From: Pyropia yezoensis
Lineage: Eukaryota; Rhodophyta; Bangiophyceae; Bangiales; Bangiaceae
Assembly (NCBI GenBank): GCA_009829735.1
Contig: CM020618.1
Span: 29,426,894-29,490,893 of the forward strand
Reading direction: 5' to 3'
DNA length: 64,000 nt
The translations under genes and the position numbers were made by a program. Under the pieces are notes generated by a model. That model was not told where the DNA came from. It worked only from the letters and a program-made list of their open reading frames with translations, and did no database searches. How positions within the stretch are numbered: the stretch's first letter is position 1; the number at the start of each line of letters is the position of its first letter. Of the stretch, positions 22,987 through 34,600 are shown piece after piece.

Positions 22987-23856
22987 ATGGATGCACCAAT
23001 CCCAGGGGGTGTCAACCCGGCCAATCCGGGCTCGGGCTCGAACGCACCGACCATGGAAGCCTGGACCCAGCTTACAGCGTTTGTCGCGCAAATGAGCGAA
23101 CAACTCGAGGCTCATAAGATGGAACTAGCCGACGCTAAGCAGCAACTGTCCGAAGCCAAGGCCAGGGCCACTACTAGTGGCATGAAATCCGCGAGGCCGA
23201 ACAAACCCGTGGCTCTCTCCGGTAAACCTGGGACGGTTGAAGCGTGGTGCTCGCATATGGATTTCTATGTGCGACTGAGTGACCCCGACGACGCGTGCAG
23301 TATTGCTTGCACCTTCCTCGACGGCGAAGCGTTCGACTGGTGGAAGGTCTACAGTCAGACTACAGCTGTCCCGAACTGGGAATCCTTCCGTTCTGCTCTA
23401 ATTCGCCGCTTCAGTCCACTGAACAAGACACAAGCGGCACGAGACAAGCTGCACTCGTGGCGCCAAATCAAAGACGTCGGAACGTTCAACAAGTCGTTTC
23501 TGAGCGTCCTCTTGGACATCCCTGACATCACGGAAGCCGAGAAGATTGACCGCTACACCCGAGGCTTGAAGCGGGACATCTGGCAGGCTCTTTGTCTCAA
23601 GACCTACTCGGATCTTGAATCTGTCATGACTGACGCTCTGCGCGTGGAGGCTGCCAAGGCTGGTGCCTCGACGCACCTCGGCGGCACATCTGCGAGGCCA
23701 TCCACGACGGGTGTCATTCCCATGGAAATCCCCAGCATCAAAGTCGAGAAACTCACGCCTGAAGAGCGTCAGCGCTGCATGCGTGAAGGCCTCTGCCTCC
23801 GCTGCCGTGAGAAAGGACATATGGCCAAGGACTGCCCAAAAGGCCAGCGGAACTGA
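22987..23856 (+). CDS. gag: E2 Gag
   Basis: This is a 289-residue Ty3/gypsy Gag that would form particles and bind element RNA. Residues ~70-230 match the retrotransposon Gag fold ([31 protein letters not shown], and the [10 protein letters not shown] stretch). A CCHC zinc knuckle ([14 protein letters not shown]) lies at the C terminus. It ends 24 bp before the first start-like codon of pol. A slip heptamer overlaps its last codons. The gene is complete here and cut by the gap in the other copy. Confidence 0.9.
   Translation: MDAPIPGGVNPANPGSGSNAPTMEAWTQLTAFVAQMSEQLEAHKMELADAKQQLSEAKARATTSGMKSARPNKPVALSGKPGTVEAWCSHMDFYVRLSDPDDACSIACTFLDGEAFDWWKVYSQTTAVPNWESFRSALIRRFSPLNKTQAARDKLHSWRQIKDVGTFNKSFLSVLLDIPDITEAEKIDRYTRGLKRDIWQALCLKTYSDLESVMTDALRVEAAKAGASTHLGGTSARPSTTGVIPMEIPSIKVEKLTPEERQRCMREGLCLRCREKGHMAKDCPKGQRN
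23835..23841 (+). promoter_or_regulatory. E2 -1 frameshift heptamer
   Basis: CCCAAAA lies in register C CCA AAA of Gag, five codons before its stop. After a -1 slip the frame is open without a stop into Pol. No clear stem-loop was recognised downstream by eye. Confidence 0.55.
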
Positions 23857-23879
23857 AGCAGCAACCGTCATCAAAACCG

Positions 23880-26800
23880 GTGCCAGATGCTTCTTCGGTT
23901 CCTGAAAACATGTCGTCACCATTTGAAGGCCCGCGTCTCGGGCTTCTGCTTTCTACTGCCTCTGTCAATGGACATCTTGTTAAGGTGCTGTTTGACGACG
24001 GATCTCCCATTAACGTCGTATCAAGGCGCCTCGTGAATACCCTGAATGTGACCACGAAAGAAACGGACTTCGCGGCTAACATGCCCGATGGTCGCTCCCA
24101 CGTCCTCGCTGAGACCATTGAACCCTTAGAGATTCACATCGGCCCATACCAAGAACGTCTTCGGTTTGCTGTATGCGACCTAAGTGCGTACGACATCATC
24201 CTCGGAAAGAGATGGCGTGACGACAAGGACGCCAAAATCAACAACAAGAAGAACAAGATCTCCTTCAAGTTTTACCAAAAGAACATCTCCATCACTGCCT
24301 CCCTCAAGAAACCCCATGGCCTGATTAGTAGGCAACGCCTCGCCAAGGACCTTATTCAAAAAGTTCCTGTCTTCGCCATTTACCTGCAATCCGAAGATCC
24401 TTCCAGCACCTTTGACATCAATGCGATCAAAATGGGAGAAGCTGAAGACAAGAATGACGTCCAAGAGATTCTCAACGAGTACGCCGACGTCTTCCCGGAA
24501 GAGCTTCCCGATGGACTTCCTCCTGAACGCAGTCACAAGTTTAGCGTCAAGCTTACGGAGGACGCTCAACCACGTCGCAGTGGCATTTATCGCCTATCTG
24601 AATGGGAACTCGATGAACTCAAGACACAACTTGCAACCCTCATACGAAAGGGGTTCATCCAACCAAGTGCCTCACCGTGGGGCTCTTCTGTACTCTTTGC
24701 CGCAAAGAAGGACGGTGGCTGGCGAATGTGCATCGATTATCGAGCATTGAACAAAGCCACTATCAAAAACGCATATCCCTTACCAAGAATTGACGACATC
24801 TTCGACCAACTGCGAATGGCCAAGTACTTCACGAAGATCGACCTCCGATCAGGTTACCACCAGATCCGGCTTGACCCTGATACTATCCCACTGACGGCGT
24901 TCCGAACAAAATACGGGTTCTACGAATTTACCGTGCTACCCTTTGGGCTAACAAATGCCCCCGCGGTCTTCATGAACCTAATGAATGACGTCTTCCGACC
25001 CTATCTCTACGAGTTTATCTGCGTCTACCTCGACGACATCCTGGTCTACAGTGAAGCTTACGAAGATCATCTAAAGCACCTAAGGCAAGCCCTGGACAAG
25101 CTGCGAGAGCATAAGCTCTACGCCAAACTCAGCAAATGCCAATTTGCGCGAACAACTGTGGACTACCTCGGCCATGTCATTTCCAACGAAGGCTTCTCTA
25201 TGGAGGACTACAAGGTCCAAGCCATTCGATCATGGGCAACGCCACAGAGCAAAAAAGATGTGCAATCTTTCCTCGGCATGGTCAACTTCTATCGTCGATT
25301 TATTAAGGGAATGGCATCCGTGGCTGCACCCCTCACAAGGCTTACTGGAAACGTCGACTTCGAATGGAACTCTGACGCCCAGAAGGCTTTTGAGCAACTA
25401 CAAACCCTGACGACAAGTGCACCAGTACTGAGGCCATTCGACAAGAGGTACCCAATCTTCGTCTCCACAGATGCCAGTGGGTATGCTGTTGGCGCTGTCC
25501 TTGAACAAGATGACGGAAAAGGACGACGCCCAGTGGCCTACTTCTCATTGACGCTGATCATCCACGAACAGCGCTACAGTATCCGTGAGCGCGAACTGCT
25601 CGCAGTTGTACAAGCCATTCGACACTGGCGCTGCTACCTCCATGGAAGGTTGTTCGAGGTGCACACCGACCATGAGTCCCTAAGGTACTTGAAAACCCAA
25701 GAGAAGCTCAACGACCGCCAAGTCAAGTGGCTAGAGCTGTTGGAGCAATTCGATTTCAAGATCATCCCCATCAAGGGCACTTCCGACTCCGTAGCTGATG
25801 CTCTTTCAAGGCAACCACAAGACGCCCCCGATAAGCACGCTCCCAATCAAGATCTCCTTAGTCGCGTGCTAACCAAGACCATCGAAAGCCTACCCAAAAA
25901 AACTGAAATCAACAACCTCATGACCATAAGCCAAAGTGATCAAGACCTTGCCACCCTAGACCAAGAGTACAACGCGGATCCCGAGTTTGCCGACCTAGTC
26001 AAAGACCCGGTATCTCCCTACCGGCTTCACATGAGGTTGTTGAAACGAGGTGACCGTACGTGCATCCCCGTTGGTACTCTACGCCAAAGACTACTCCATG
26101 ACTACCACGACATCCCAAGCCAAGGACATATGGGAGTCAAGAAAACCACCAACGCTATTGCTTCCAAATACTACTGGAAGACAATGCGGAAGGACATCCA
26201 AAGATACGTACAATCATGTGATTTGTGCCAGCGGAACAAAGCTGGCACCCATTCACCTCTGGGTCACCTCAAACCACTAGATCCACCGAACCAACGATGG
26301 GCAAGTGTCTCCATGGACTTTATCACCCCTCTTCCACTGACCCAAAGGGGCCACAATGGCATTTACGTCATTGTGGACAGACTGTCGAAGATGATTCGAC
26401 TAGCACCAATGAAGCCCGACTGTACTGCACCAGTCGTAGCGCAACTCTACCATGATCACGTCTACCGTCATCACGGTCTACCATCCGACGTCGTCTGCGA
26501 CCGAGACCGTATCTTCTTCTCCAACTTCTGGCAGTCGCTCACCGAAATTCTCAAGGTCAAGATCAAGGCATCTTCAGCCTATCATCCCCAGATGGACGGA
26601 CAAACCGAGATCATGAACAAGAAGATTGAAGAAATCCTGCGAAACTTCGTGAACCATCATCAGGGTGATTGGGACCTCTTCCTTGTTGCTGCAGAAGTAG
26701 CTTACAACCGGTCACCCAATGCGGTCACGACGTACTCCCCATTCTTCCTGAACTACGGCTTTGAACCAAGGACAGTACCTGTCGACATCGTCGAGAGCAA

Positions 26801-27371
26801 GGAATCGAAACTACCAGCAGTCTCAGATTGGCTAAGCAGTCTGCAAAAAGCTCAGGAGACTGCCATTACCGCTATCAAGAAGGCCAATGAGACGCGCTCG
26901 GCGTACGCTAACCGTCGACACCGACCATGTACGATCGCTGTCGACGACCTCGTGCTCCTGAGCACCAAGAACCTTATGCCGGACGCCTTCCAGGGCGCTC
27001 GCAAGTTGATGCCCAAGTTTTCGGGACCATACCGAGTCACTGAAAACATCAATGATGTTACGTTCCGTCTGGATCTGCCTCAAGCAGTCCTTGATCGAAA
27101 GGTGCACAACGCCTTTCACGCCAGTCTACTCAAGCCGTACAACGCTGATCCGTATGGTCGACTTCCTCCCGCTCCAGCTCCGGTAGCATTTCCGGACGGA
27201 TCGGTTGAGTACGAAGTGGACTCCATTATTCGGTCACGAAAACGCCGTGGACGACTGCAGTACCTGGTCAAGTCGAAAGGCTGCGATGTCAGTGAGAACA
27301 CCTGGCTAACCACGCAAGACCTCGACAACGCACCTGAGGTTCTCGACGCCTTCCTTCGACGCACGTCCTAA
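23880..27371 (+). CDS. pol: E2 Pol: protease, RT, RNase H, integrase, chromodomain
   Basis: The frame is 1163 codons and unbroken, and stays open upstream to the slip site at 23835. The order is retropepsin-like protease ([13 protein letters not shown], then ILG), reverse transcriptase ([28 protein letters not shown]), RNase H ([21 protein letters not shown]), integrase (zinc finger with CDLCQRNK, then [17 protein letters not shown] and [15 protein letters not shown]) and a C-terminal chromodomain (about the last 60 residues, [15 protein letters not shown]...YLVKSKG). This is a chromovirus, only distantly like E1. The protease has DDG where D-T/S-G is the rule. It is the best preserved element in the window. 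Confidence 0.93.
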   Translation: MPDASSVPENMSSPFEGPRLGLLLSTASVNGHLVKVLFDDGSPINVVSRRLVNTLNVTTKETDFAANMPDGRSHVLAETIEPLEIHIGPYQERLRFAVCDLSAYDIILGKRWRDDKDAKINNKKNKISFKFYQKNISITASLKKPHGLISRQRLAKDLIQKVPVFAIYLQSEDPSSTFDINAIKMGEAEDKNDVQEILNEYADVFPEELPDGLPPERSHKFSVKLTEDAQPRRSGIYRLSEWELDELKTQLATLIRKGFIQPSASPWGSSVLFAAKKDGGWRMCIDYRALNKATIKNAYPLPRIDDIFDQLRMAKYFTKIDLRSGYHQIRLDPDTIPLTAFRTKYGFYEFTVLPFGLTNAPAVFMNLMNDVFRPYLYEFICVYLDDILVYSEAYEDHLKHLRQALDKLREHKLYAKLSKCQFARTTVDYLGHVISNEGFSMEDYKVQAIRSWATPQSKKDVQSFLGMVNFYRRFIKGMASVAAPLTRLTGNVDFEWNSDAQKAFEQLQTLTTSAPVLRPFDKRYPIFVSTDASGYAVGAVLEQDDGKGRRPVAYFSLTLIIHEQRYSIRERELLAVVQAIRHWRCYLHGRLFEVHTDHESLRYLKTQEKLNDRQVKWLELLEQFDFKIIPIKGTSDSVADALSRQPQDAPDKHAPNQDLLSRVLTKTIESLPKKTEINNLMTISQSDQDLATLDQEYNADPEFADLVKDPVSPYRLHMRLLKRGDRTCIPVGTLRQRLLHDYHDIPSQGHMGVKKTTNAIASKYYWKTMRKDIQRYVQSCDLCQRNKAGTHSPLGHLKPLDPPNQRWASVSMDFITPLPLTQRGHNGIYVIVDRLSKMIRLAPMKPDCTAPVVAQLYHDHVYRHHGLPSDVVCDRDRIFFSNFWQSLTEILKVKIKASSAYHPQMDGQTEIMNKKIEEILRNFVNHHQGDWDLFLVAAEVAYNRSPNAVTTYSPFFLNYGFEPRTVPVDIVESKESKLPAVSDWLSSLQKAQETAITAIKKANETRSAYANRRHRPCTIAVDDLVLLSTKNLMPDAFQGARKLMPKFSGPYRVTENINDVTFRLDLPQAVLDRKVHNAFHASLLKPYNADPYGRLPPAPAPVAFPDGSVEYEVDSIIRSRKRRGRLQYLVKSKGCDVSENTWLTTQDLDNAPEVLDAFLRRTS

Positions 27372-27381
27372 GGGGGGGAGG
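27370..27381 (+). promoter_or_regulatory. E2 polypurine tract
   Basis: AAGGGGGGGAGG directly after the Pol stop and before the LTR start TGTAAGGA, as expected for the plus-strand primer. Confidence 0.75.
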
Positions 27382-28228
27382 TGTAAGGATTTCCCCCCTA
27401 ATCCCATGCCTAATACTTAAGGGATAATATCTGGGACCTCTCCTTACAGATCCTGCGGAATCAACTCCTGGCAACATGGATCAACTCCTTGTATTGTGGG
27501 GCATGACGCGGTGTACCTTCCAGACGCAAGATGAGTCAGCCGCTGTCTCACGGTGTCTGCCGGCCGCACGACAGCAGCCATCGACAGCCCATCATGGCCT
27601 GTCGAAAGGCGCCACCGTCAGCACCCATGACGAGCCACATCTGCCACAGCTGGCGAGTCCGTTAAAATGTCCTCGCTGCAGCATTGCAGCGATGTGACTG
27701 GCTAGCCGGCTGGCCGATTCGGCCGACTCGATCGAATCGTGCTTACACGCCTCTCAGACCTTCGGGCCGACTGGCGTCTGGAGCCGGCTGGGGCGGCGCC
27801 CTAGGCGCCGCACGCCGGACCCCTTCGTTTGGGGCAAACTGGGGCTGCACTCCTTTAGAGCGCACGCCCGCCCATGCTTTGTTCTGAGAGCCATGCTTTG
27901 TTTTTGGGCCGTTTTGTGCCTACCGGTGGAGCGACGGGGAAACGCATGCTTTGGGGCACCTCGGGTGCCCCGACGCGAGTACATAGTGCGTGAGTGTCGG
28001 CGCCACCGGGGGAGACCGGAAGGGCAACCACAGACACAGACCAAAGACGACCTTCACCCTTTGAACCCTCTCGATCACCACCGACGTCGCGCCGTCCTCT
28101 TCCCCAGACCCACCACCGTCACCACCTCCATCCTCTTCCCCGCACCCTGTCGCCCTATTGGCTGGCACGGGTCGCTGACACCATCACGAGTACGTTGAGG
28201 GCTGCCCAAGTGTGGGTGGTTCCTCACA
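27382..28228 (+). repeat. E2 3' LTR (847 bp)
   Basis: It runs from TGTAAGGAT after the polypurine tract to TTCCTCACA. Its last 153 bp match the part of the 5' LTR that survives at 21451-21603, which fixes the right end. TCCTTACA at 27441-27448 also pairs with the LTR start, but the repeat pair shows the LTR is longer than that. No gene is supported inside. Confidence 0.8.
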
Positions 28229-28259
28229 GGTGCCGTGTGTGCGAGTGGTTTTTGCCACA
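28229..28259 (+). repeat. Remnant of an E3-family LTR, last 31 bp
   Basis: These 31 bp are identical to the end of the E3 LTR (61313-61343), finishing TTTTTGCCACA. They follow directly on E2, so E2 had inserted into an older LTR of this family. The bases after it do not look like the E3 primer site, so this was a 3' or solo LTR. Confidence 0.8.
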
Positions 28260-30059
28260 TTGTCGAATATCCTGGCCAATAACATCGAGGTGACTCATCC
28301 GGCAGTCCAAGTAACTCATCATCCTGCGTTTTTTCCGTGGGGCAGCATTCTCTATTTTTTTGCGTACCGTATGTTGCCGTTTCGTCGTGCGACGTACGTG
28401 CAGCATACGACCATCACCTGAAGCACCATGCGCTGTGCTACAAGAGCATGTAACGCGACAGGGCGTATGTCTCCCGACCATCACCATCGTGTGTGCCCCA
28501 GACCAGCTGTGAAACCAGACCCGCAGAATATTGTGGAAATGAGAAATCCGTTGTGGACAGGGCCGAAAAACGCGCAATTCTCAGATGGAGGTGCTGGACG
28601 TTATAGAGTGCTGGTTGGCTGATACTCGCCAAGTCATCAAGACCAAACCGCGCGCTGAGTTTTTATTGGTTGATCCTCTCGAAGTCGATACCCGGAGCCT
28701 TCCCGTAAACGTGTGCCCCGTAAAATGTTGCGTAGGGCCCGCAGCGTTTGCGCAAAAACCGAGAGAAAACGGCGTGGCAAGGCCATCCGCAAACCGTATG
28801 TGGACTCGCATGCGGGTCCATAAACAGGTCAAAACAGGCTTTTCCTGAACCTCGTTTCAAGCACCACTGCGCCGCCGCCTGCGCGGGAACCCCCCTGTGA
28901 GCGTCCGGTGAACAGGGTTGGTGGGGGGTTGATTCGGATTCGGATTCGGGTTCGCGAATACGGTGGATTCGCCCGAACTCTTGAAGCGTTCTACCCGAAC
29001 GACACATGCAATGAGAACACGTGGCGGCCAATTGACCACGTGTGAGCGTACTTGACCGAAGCGGGACGACTGGCCTTGCAATGGGTGGTAAGGTGTCCGC
29101 GCTCACGGCCGTGAACAAGCAACAGGCTCCGCGCGGGGAAGCACGCCCTTGGAAAGTGCGAGCTGCGGAGGGGGAGGCGCTCATGCACCAGCAGCACGGT
29201 CACAGCACCTGATGCAATGCCTGACGGTTTCTAGGACCTGTCAGAGCCGCCAGATCAACGAGCGTGGGACACGTTGTTGAGGAGCCGTGGGTCAGTCATC
29301 GTAGGGCGGCGCCGCGCGCCGGCAACCAGTGAGCTGGTTGCAGCTCTGCGCAAAAGTGCATACTCCCTCACAGCATTAGAAGACAGCTCCGCCTCTGTCT
29401 CTATAGACCTGCTGAGCTAAGGTTGTAAAGTACGGAGCCAGTGGGGAGCCATCTTCCAGCTCTTGGTGGGTTATTGTCCGCCAAGGTCTTGGAAACGTGT
29501 TGATTTGTGTGTAAGTCTATCCGAACCTGGTTCGGATTCGGAAACCCGAATTACACCATATTCGCTGAAAGGTGGAGTGATTCGGGTGTAACTACGCAAC
29601 CCTGCCGGTCAAGCCGCCGACTTGATTGAATTGATCCGGCTTCAATGATGCCGTCGGCTTCATTGAGCCGGATCAATGAAGCCTGCTTCAATGAAACGCA
29701 GGCTTGAGGTGGTGAACGGAGACTGTCTCGAAAACAGTCAAATTCATGAATTTTGCACCCCTCTGGTCGTCAAGCTTACACGTGGCATGTACCCGCCCGG
29801 CCAAGCGCGGTGACCAACACGTTGACCAAATCCGCCTCGAGCCGTCTCTTTCTCAAAGGAGGATGAGCCCGGAGCGCGGAACACGCCTTCGAGAGCCCGC
29901 AGCCGGGAACGAACACGCCTTTGTGAAGGACGCTCCCCTGTGCACCTCGCTGCTGCCATCTGGCCCTCTTCACTCCCTGTGCCGCCCTTGTAGACGTCCT
30001 TTTGCCTCTTGTTCTGCCCGCATCCCCCTTTCCTGCTCCGCCCCCCCCTTCCCCCCTGG
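28260..30059. other. Intergenic region between retroelements and SSL1
   Basis: No reading frame here has support. Composition is closer to balanced than in the gene block. It holds short repeats of GATTCG (28933-28956, and related bases near 29525) and the hairpin cluster at 29633-29705. The last ~100 bp before the SSL1 ATG are C/T-rich. Confidence 0.5.
29633..29705. repeat. Two adjacent inverted repeats
   Basis: GATCCGGCTTCAATGA (29633-29648) pairs with TCATTGAGCCGGATC (29660-29674) with one base missing. Straight after, AAGCCTGC (29679-29686) pairs with GCAGGCTT (29698-29705). The element CTTCAATGA recurs within both. It may be the remains of a small inverted-repeat transposon. Confidence 0.6.
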
Positions 30060-31445
30060 ATGCCGGCGGCAATCCCCATGGACGATGACGACGCGCCCGC
30101 TGAGGTGGTCCCCCGCGGCTACGCGTGGGAGGCCCGCTTTGAGCGGTCGTGGGAGCAAATCCAAGAGGACCCCCGGACGGGTCGCCTCAAGTCCACCACC
30201 GCCGCGACGCAGCGGGCGCGCAAGGCGCGGCGGGACGATGGCCTCCGTGGCGTGCGCCGCGGCATGATCCGCTACGCGGTGCTCGTCGTTGACCTGTCTG
30301 CCGCCATGGCCGCCACCGACTGGTCTCCCGCGCGCGGGGAGGCGGTCGCCGCGGTGGCCGACGCCTGGATCCGTGCCTTCTTTGACGAGAACCCCATCTC
30401 CCAGCTGGCGGTGGTGGCCCTCCGCGACGGCGTTGCTGAGCTTCTCTCCACCCTCAGCTCGTCCCCCCGCGCACACACCGACGCGCTCGCCGCGGCGGTC
30501 ACGTCGGGCTGCTATGGTGACGCGTCGTTGGAGAATGGGGTGCGCCTGGCGGCGGCGGTGCTGGCACCCATCCCCGCGTACGGCAGTCGCGAAGTGCTTG
30601 TCCTGTTTGGGGGCCTCGCCACGTGTGACCCAGGTGACGTGCAGGCGGCCATTGACGGCCTTGCCGCCGACGGTGTGCGCGCGTCGGTGGTGGGCATTGA
30701 CGCCGAGGTGTACATCCTGTCTCGCCTAGCGTCTGTGACGGGCGGCACCTACACTGTTGCGACCGCCGAGGTGCACTTTGGGGAGCTCCTCGCCGCCCAT
30801 GTAACGCCACCACCCACGGTTGGCGACGGCGTGCCGCCGACGCTCATCCGGATGGGCTTTCCCATCCTGCGCTCCCTCCCCGCCCCGCGGCCGGCGTTTG
30901 ACGACAGCCTTGCCGCGCGGCGCATCGGCTACGTGTGCCCCCGCTGCGAGGCGTGGATCGCCCACGTGCCCGCCGAGTGCGTGCTGTGTGGCCTGACGCT
31001 AGTGTCGTCGCCCCATCTGGCGCGTTCCTACCACCACCTCTTTCCTGTCGCCAAATTCGCCGAGCGCCCCGCCGCAAAAGCCGCGGCGGCGGCGGCGGCA
31101 TCGGCGGCATCGACGGCATCGACGGCGGCGGCGGCGGCTTCGGCAGCGGCGCCCCAGCCGGTGGGGTGCTTTGGGTGCGGCCGCCCCCTGCAGCGCGACA
31201 CGGCGTTACGGCTCGAGTGCGCGCGCTGCGGCCACGACTTTTGTCTCGACTGCGACACGTACGTCCACGAGTCCTTACACAACTGTCCGGGGTGTGAGGT
31301 GGCGGGCATTGAGCAGACGTCCTTGCTGATGGGGGGGGGGGAGGGGGAGGGGGGGGACGCTGCGCCGCCGCCGGCAGCGGATGCTGGGACGGATGCCGCT
31401 CTAGGGGCTGGAGAGGGGGGGGGGGCAGCCGCGGAAACCAGATGA
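30060..31445 (+). CDS. SSL1: TFIIH core subunit p44/SSL1
   Basis: This is the p44/GTF2H2 subunit of TFIIH, which works in nucleotide excision repair and RNA polymerase II initiation and stimulates the XPD helicase. The protein is 461 residues, the size of yeast Ssl1. A von Willebrand A-like domain begins near residue 68 (VLVVDLSAAM) and runs to ~245. A C4 zinc-binding segment follows (CPRCEAW ... CVLCG, then SYHHLFP, a family signature) at ~290-330. An Ala-rich linker of ~40 residues leads to the C-terminal RING-like C4C4 domain (CFGCG ... CARCG ... CLDC ... CPGC, ~370-418), and a Gly/Glu/Ala-rich tail ends the protein. No intron is seen. ATG at 30060 was chosen; a second ATG at 30078 (MDDDDAP) is as likely. 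It is convergent with the DNA polymerase gene. Confidence 0.93.
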   Translation: MPAAIPMDDDDAPAEVVPRGYAWEARFERSWEQIQEDPRTGRLKSTTAATQRARKARRDDGLRGVRRGMIRYAVLVVDLSAAMAATDWSPARGEAVAAVADAWIRAFFDENPISQLAVVALRDGVAELLSTLSSSPRAHTDALAAAVTSGCYGDASLENGVRLAAAVLAPIPAYGSREVLVLFGGLATCDPGDVQAAIDGLAADGVRASVVGIDAEVYILSRLASVTGGTYTVATAEVHFGELLAAHVTPPPTVGDGVPPTLIRMGFPILRSLPAPRPAFDDSLAARRIGYVCPRCEAWIAHVPAECVLCGLTLVSSPHLARSYHHLFPVAKFAERPAAKAAAAAAASAASTASTAAAAASAAAPQPVGCFGCGRPLQRDTALRLECARCGHDFCLDCDTYVHESLHNCPGCEVAGIEQTSLLMGGGEGEGGDAAPPPAADAGTDAALGAGEGGGAAAETR

Positions 31446-31682
31446 GCCCGCCCGCGGCGGCCACTGCGCGCCCTGCGCTGCGTGTGCGGGGGTGACTTGC
31501 GGCGGCAGGGTCGGAGGACACAGGGGCGGCGGGGCAGTGACACTAGCAAGAGGGTTTGTGTGTCGTGCTCGTCCCACACTCGGTTAGATAAGGCTGCGGT
31601 TCCCCCTCCCCCCCCTCCCCCCCCCCCCCCCCCCCCCCCCACGCCACCTTCTCCTCCGCCCCACCCCTCGGGGCGTCCCCGC
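31446..31682. other. Convergent intergenic spacer with long C tract
   Basis: 237 bp between the stops of SSL1 and the polymerase gene. A run of almost only C spans about 31600-31640. There is no gene. Confidence 0.6.
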
Positions 31683-34600
31683 TCAGTGCGGCGCTGCGGC
31701 TGCCCAGGTATTCCCCTGCGCGATATCCACCCGGATAGCGACGCCGTTGGGCAGCGCCACCGCCGTCTCCATCTCTTGGCGCACCACCGCCTCGACGAGC
31801 GCCTCCTCCCCCGCGGCCACCTCGACGAGTAGCTCGTCGTGGACAACGAGCACCACACGACTCGCGGCGCCCGCCGCGGCCAGTTGCCGTGCCACTCGGG
31901 TGAGGGCGACTTTGACAAGGTCCGCCTGGGTGCCCTGGATGGGCGCGTTGACCGCCGCCCGCTCCGCCGCCGCCCGCACCGCCCCGTGGGGGGAGGCGAG
32001 GTCCGGCAGCGGCCGCCGCCGGCCGAGGAGGGTCTCGGTGTAGCCCGCCGCGCGGGCGCGGGCGACCAGCTCAGACGTGTAGGCGTGGACGCCGGGGAAG
32101 CGGTCGTGGAAGGCGTCGACGAGCTCCCGCGCGCGGGGGAGGGGCAGGCCCAGGCGGGCGCCCAGCTGGCCCGCCGACACCCCGTACGGCACGCCGTAGC
32201 TGACCAGCTTGGCACGCGCCCGCTGCTCTGCCGTCACCTCCGCCGCGGGGATGCCGTAGATGGCGGCCGCGAGGGAGCGGTGCACGTCCTCCCCCGCCGC
32301 GAGCGCCCCAATCAGCGCCGCGTCGCCCGACAGGGCGGCGAGGATCCGCAGCTCAATCTGCGCGTAGTCCGCGGCGAGGAGGGACCTGCCGGGCGGGGCC
32401 ACCACCGCGGACCGCACGCGGCGGCCCAGCGGGGTGCGGGTGGGGAGGGACTGCAGGTTGGGCCGCACCGTCGTTGCGCGTCCCGTCGCCGACCCGTTTT
32501 GCACGTACGTGGTGTGGATGCGGCCGGTGGACGGGTCGATGAGCGCCGCCAGGGAGTCTGTGTAGCTGCTCCGCAGGCGAGCGACTGAGCGATACGTGAC
32601 GGCCAGGCCCGCCACCTCCACCGCCGATGCGGACGGCGCCTTTTCCCACGCCACCCGCCGCGCCTTCGGCGCGACCCGTCGTGCCTTAGCCGACGCGCCG
32701 CCCGCGGGCGGTGGCGACGGCGGCGGCGGCGGCGGCCCGCCGTCGAGCGGGGCAAACCCGTCGGCAATGGCCGCGGCGGCCAGCTCCTCCCGCGACGTGG
32801 TCGTTGACAGCTTGGACAGCACCTTGGCCGACACGGATATGGCCTCCGACGTGGCGGTCGTCCGCGACAACCGTGCCCCGAGGGTGGTGAGGAGCGCCCC
32901 CAGCTGCGCTGGCGAGCCGACATTCACCCCCGCCGCTGCCGCGGCCGCTGCGTCGGGCGAGTACGCCTCGCATACCCGGCCGATAGACGCGGCGATGGCG
33001 GCAAGCTCGGCGTCCACGTCCACACGCAATGCGGCCAGCGCGCCCGCGTCGACGGCAATGCCCGCGGCCTCCATATCGGCAAGTGGCTGAAGGAGGGGCA
33101 TCTCCACGTCCGCCGCAACCCGGGAGAGGCCCACCTCCTCCAGCAAAGCCGCCAGCGCGCCGCCGGCGCGGAGGCCAAAGTCGGCCTGCGCGTGCGCGGT
33201 TGCAGCCGTAGTGGGCAGCGCGAGGCTGCCGGGGGACTCTGCCGGCCAGCCTGCCAGGCGCTCCCCCGCCGCGTCGGCGTCCAGGCCGAGTGTCTCGCGG
33301 AGGACGTCTGCGTCGAGCACGCTGCCGCCCGCGTGGAGGACGCTGTGCCCGAGGCGGACGTCAAAGAGGCGGCCGTGCAGGGGCACACCCAGCGCGGCCA
33401 ACGCCTTGTGCGCGTCGCCGAGGAACCAGCCCACCTTGCCCACCGACCGGTCCGCCAGGAGGGCGGCCAGCACGCCGCCGGGCGCCAGGCTCGCCGCCTC
33501 CCCGCTGGTCGACAGGGGGTCACCGAGCGGCACGTATACGGACCGACCGTCCCCTACCGACAAGGCGATGCCTACCAACGTCCCAGGGCGGCCGTCAACG
33601 GGCGGGCCAGGGGCGTATGTGAGCGACAGCCCCACCGCCTCCCGCACACGGGGGGCAAGGTAGTGGGTGAGCTCGGTGGCGTTACTCATTTCGACATACT
33701 CGAGAGGGACGTCTGTCGCCTCGAGCGTCCGCGACGGAACAGCCGCAGCAGGGGCGGCGACGTCTCCTACGACATTGTCCGGGTCGGCCATGGCCGTCAC
33801 CCGCTCCGTATGCGCCGCGCCATCGGCGGCCTCGTCGGCAGCTCTCTCTGCCGCCGCCGCCTCTGTCGGCGCGCCCACCTCCCCCCCCGGCCCGCGCACA
33901 TCCTCGGCTGAGAGGCGGGACAAGTAGGCCACCTCCACAAACTCTACAGGGCGTGCGCCCGCCGCCGACGGCGCGGCTGCGGCAGTGCCAGCCGCGGGCA
34001 TCGACACGGCGGCGAGCGCGTCCGCCAGTCGAGCGTAGCGCGTCGTGAAGCGGTGCACCAGGCCCAGCGACACCAGCACCGCCCGCACCGCGATGGGGTT
34101 CACCCGCGCGCGCGCCAGCTGAGGCCATCTAAGGCCGTCGAGCGCCACGTTCCGGTCAATCTCCACTAGCTGCCGGCTCAGGCGGAGCCGGTCGGCGGAC
34201 GCGGCAATGGCCTTGGCAAGCCTCGGGGTCAGCGCCTTTTTGGGCGCCCCCGCCGGCCGCTTCTTGGGCGCCGTTGCCGCCGCATTGCCGGCGGCGCCGA
34301 CCATGGCCTCGGCAGCGGTGATGAGCGCTTCCACCCCCCCGTGTTCCGCAATTAGCCGCGGGGCGGTGACTTTGCCAATGCCCGCCACGCCCTCCACGCC
34401 GTCCGATTCGTCCCCCGTGAGCGCGAGGACGTCCACAAACTGTGCGGGTGCGAGGCCCGCGTGGTCTGCGGAAAAGTCGGTCGCGTCCACATACGTGTAG
34501 CCACCGCCGCGGTTTGACCGGTTGGGCCGAAGGAGCCGCACCCAACCATCGTCGAGGAGCTGCTGGAAGTCCTTGTCCATCGACACGATAACCGTCCGCG

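Noticed and set aside
27382-27448. A 67-bp LTR for E2, bounded by TGTAAGGA and TCCTTACA
   Set aside because: The inverted repeat is perfect, but the 153-bp direct repeat at 21451-21603 and 28076-28228 shows that the LTR ends at 28228.
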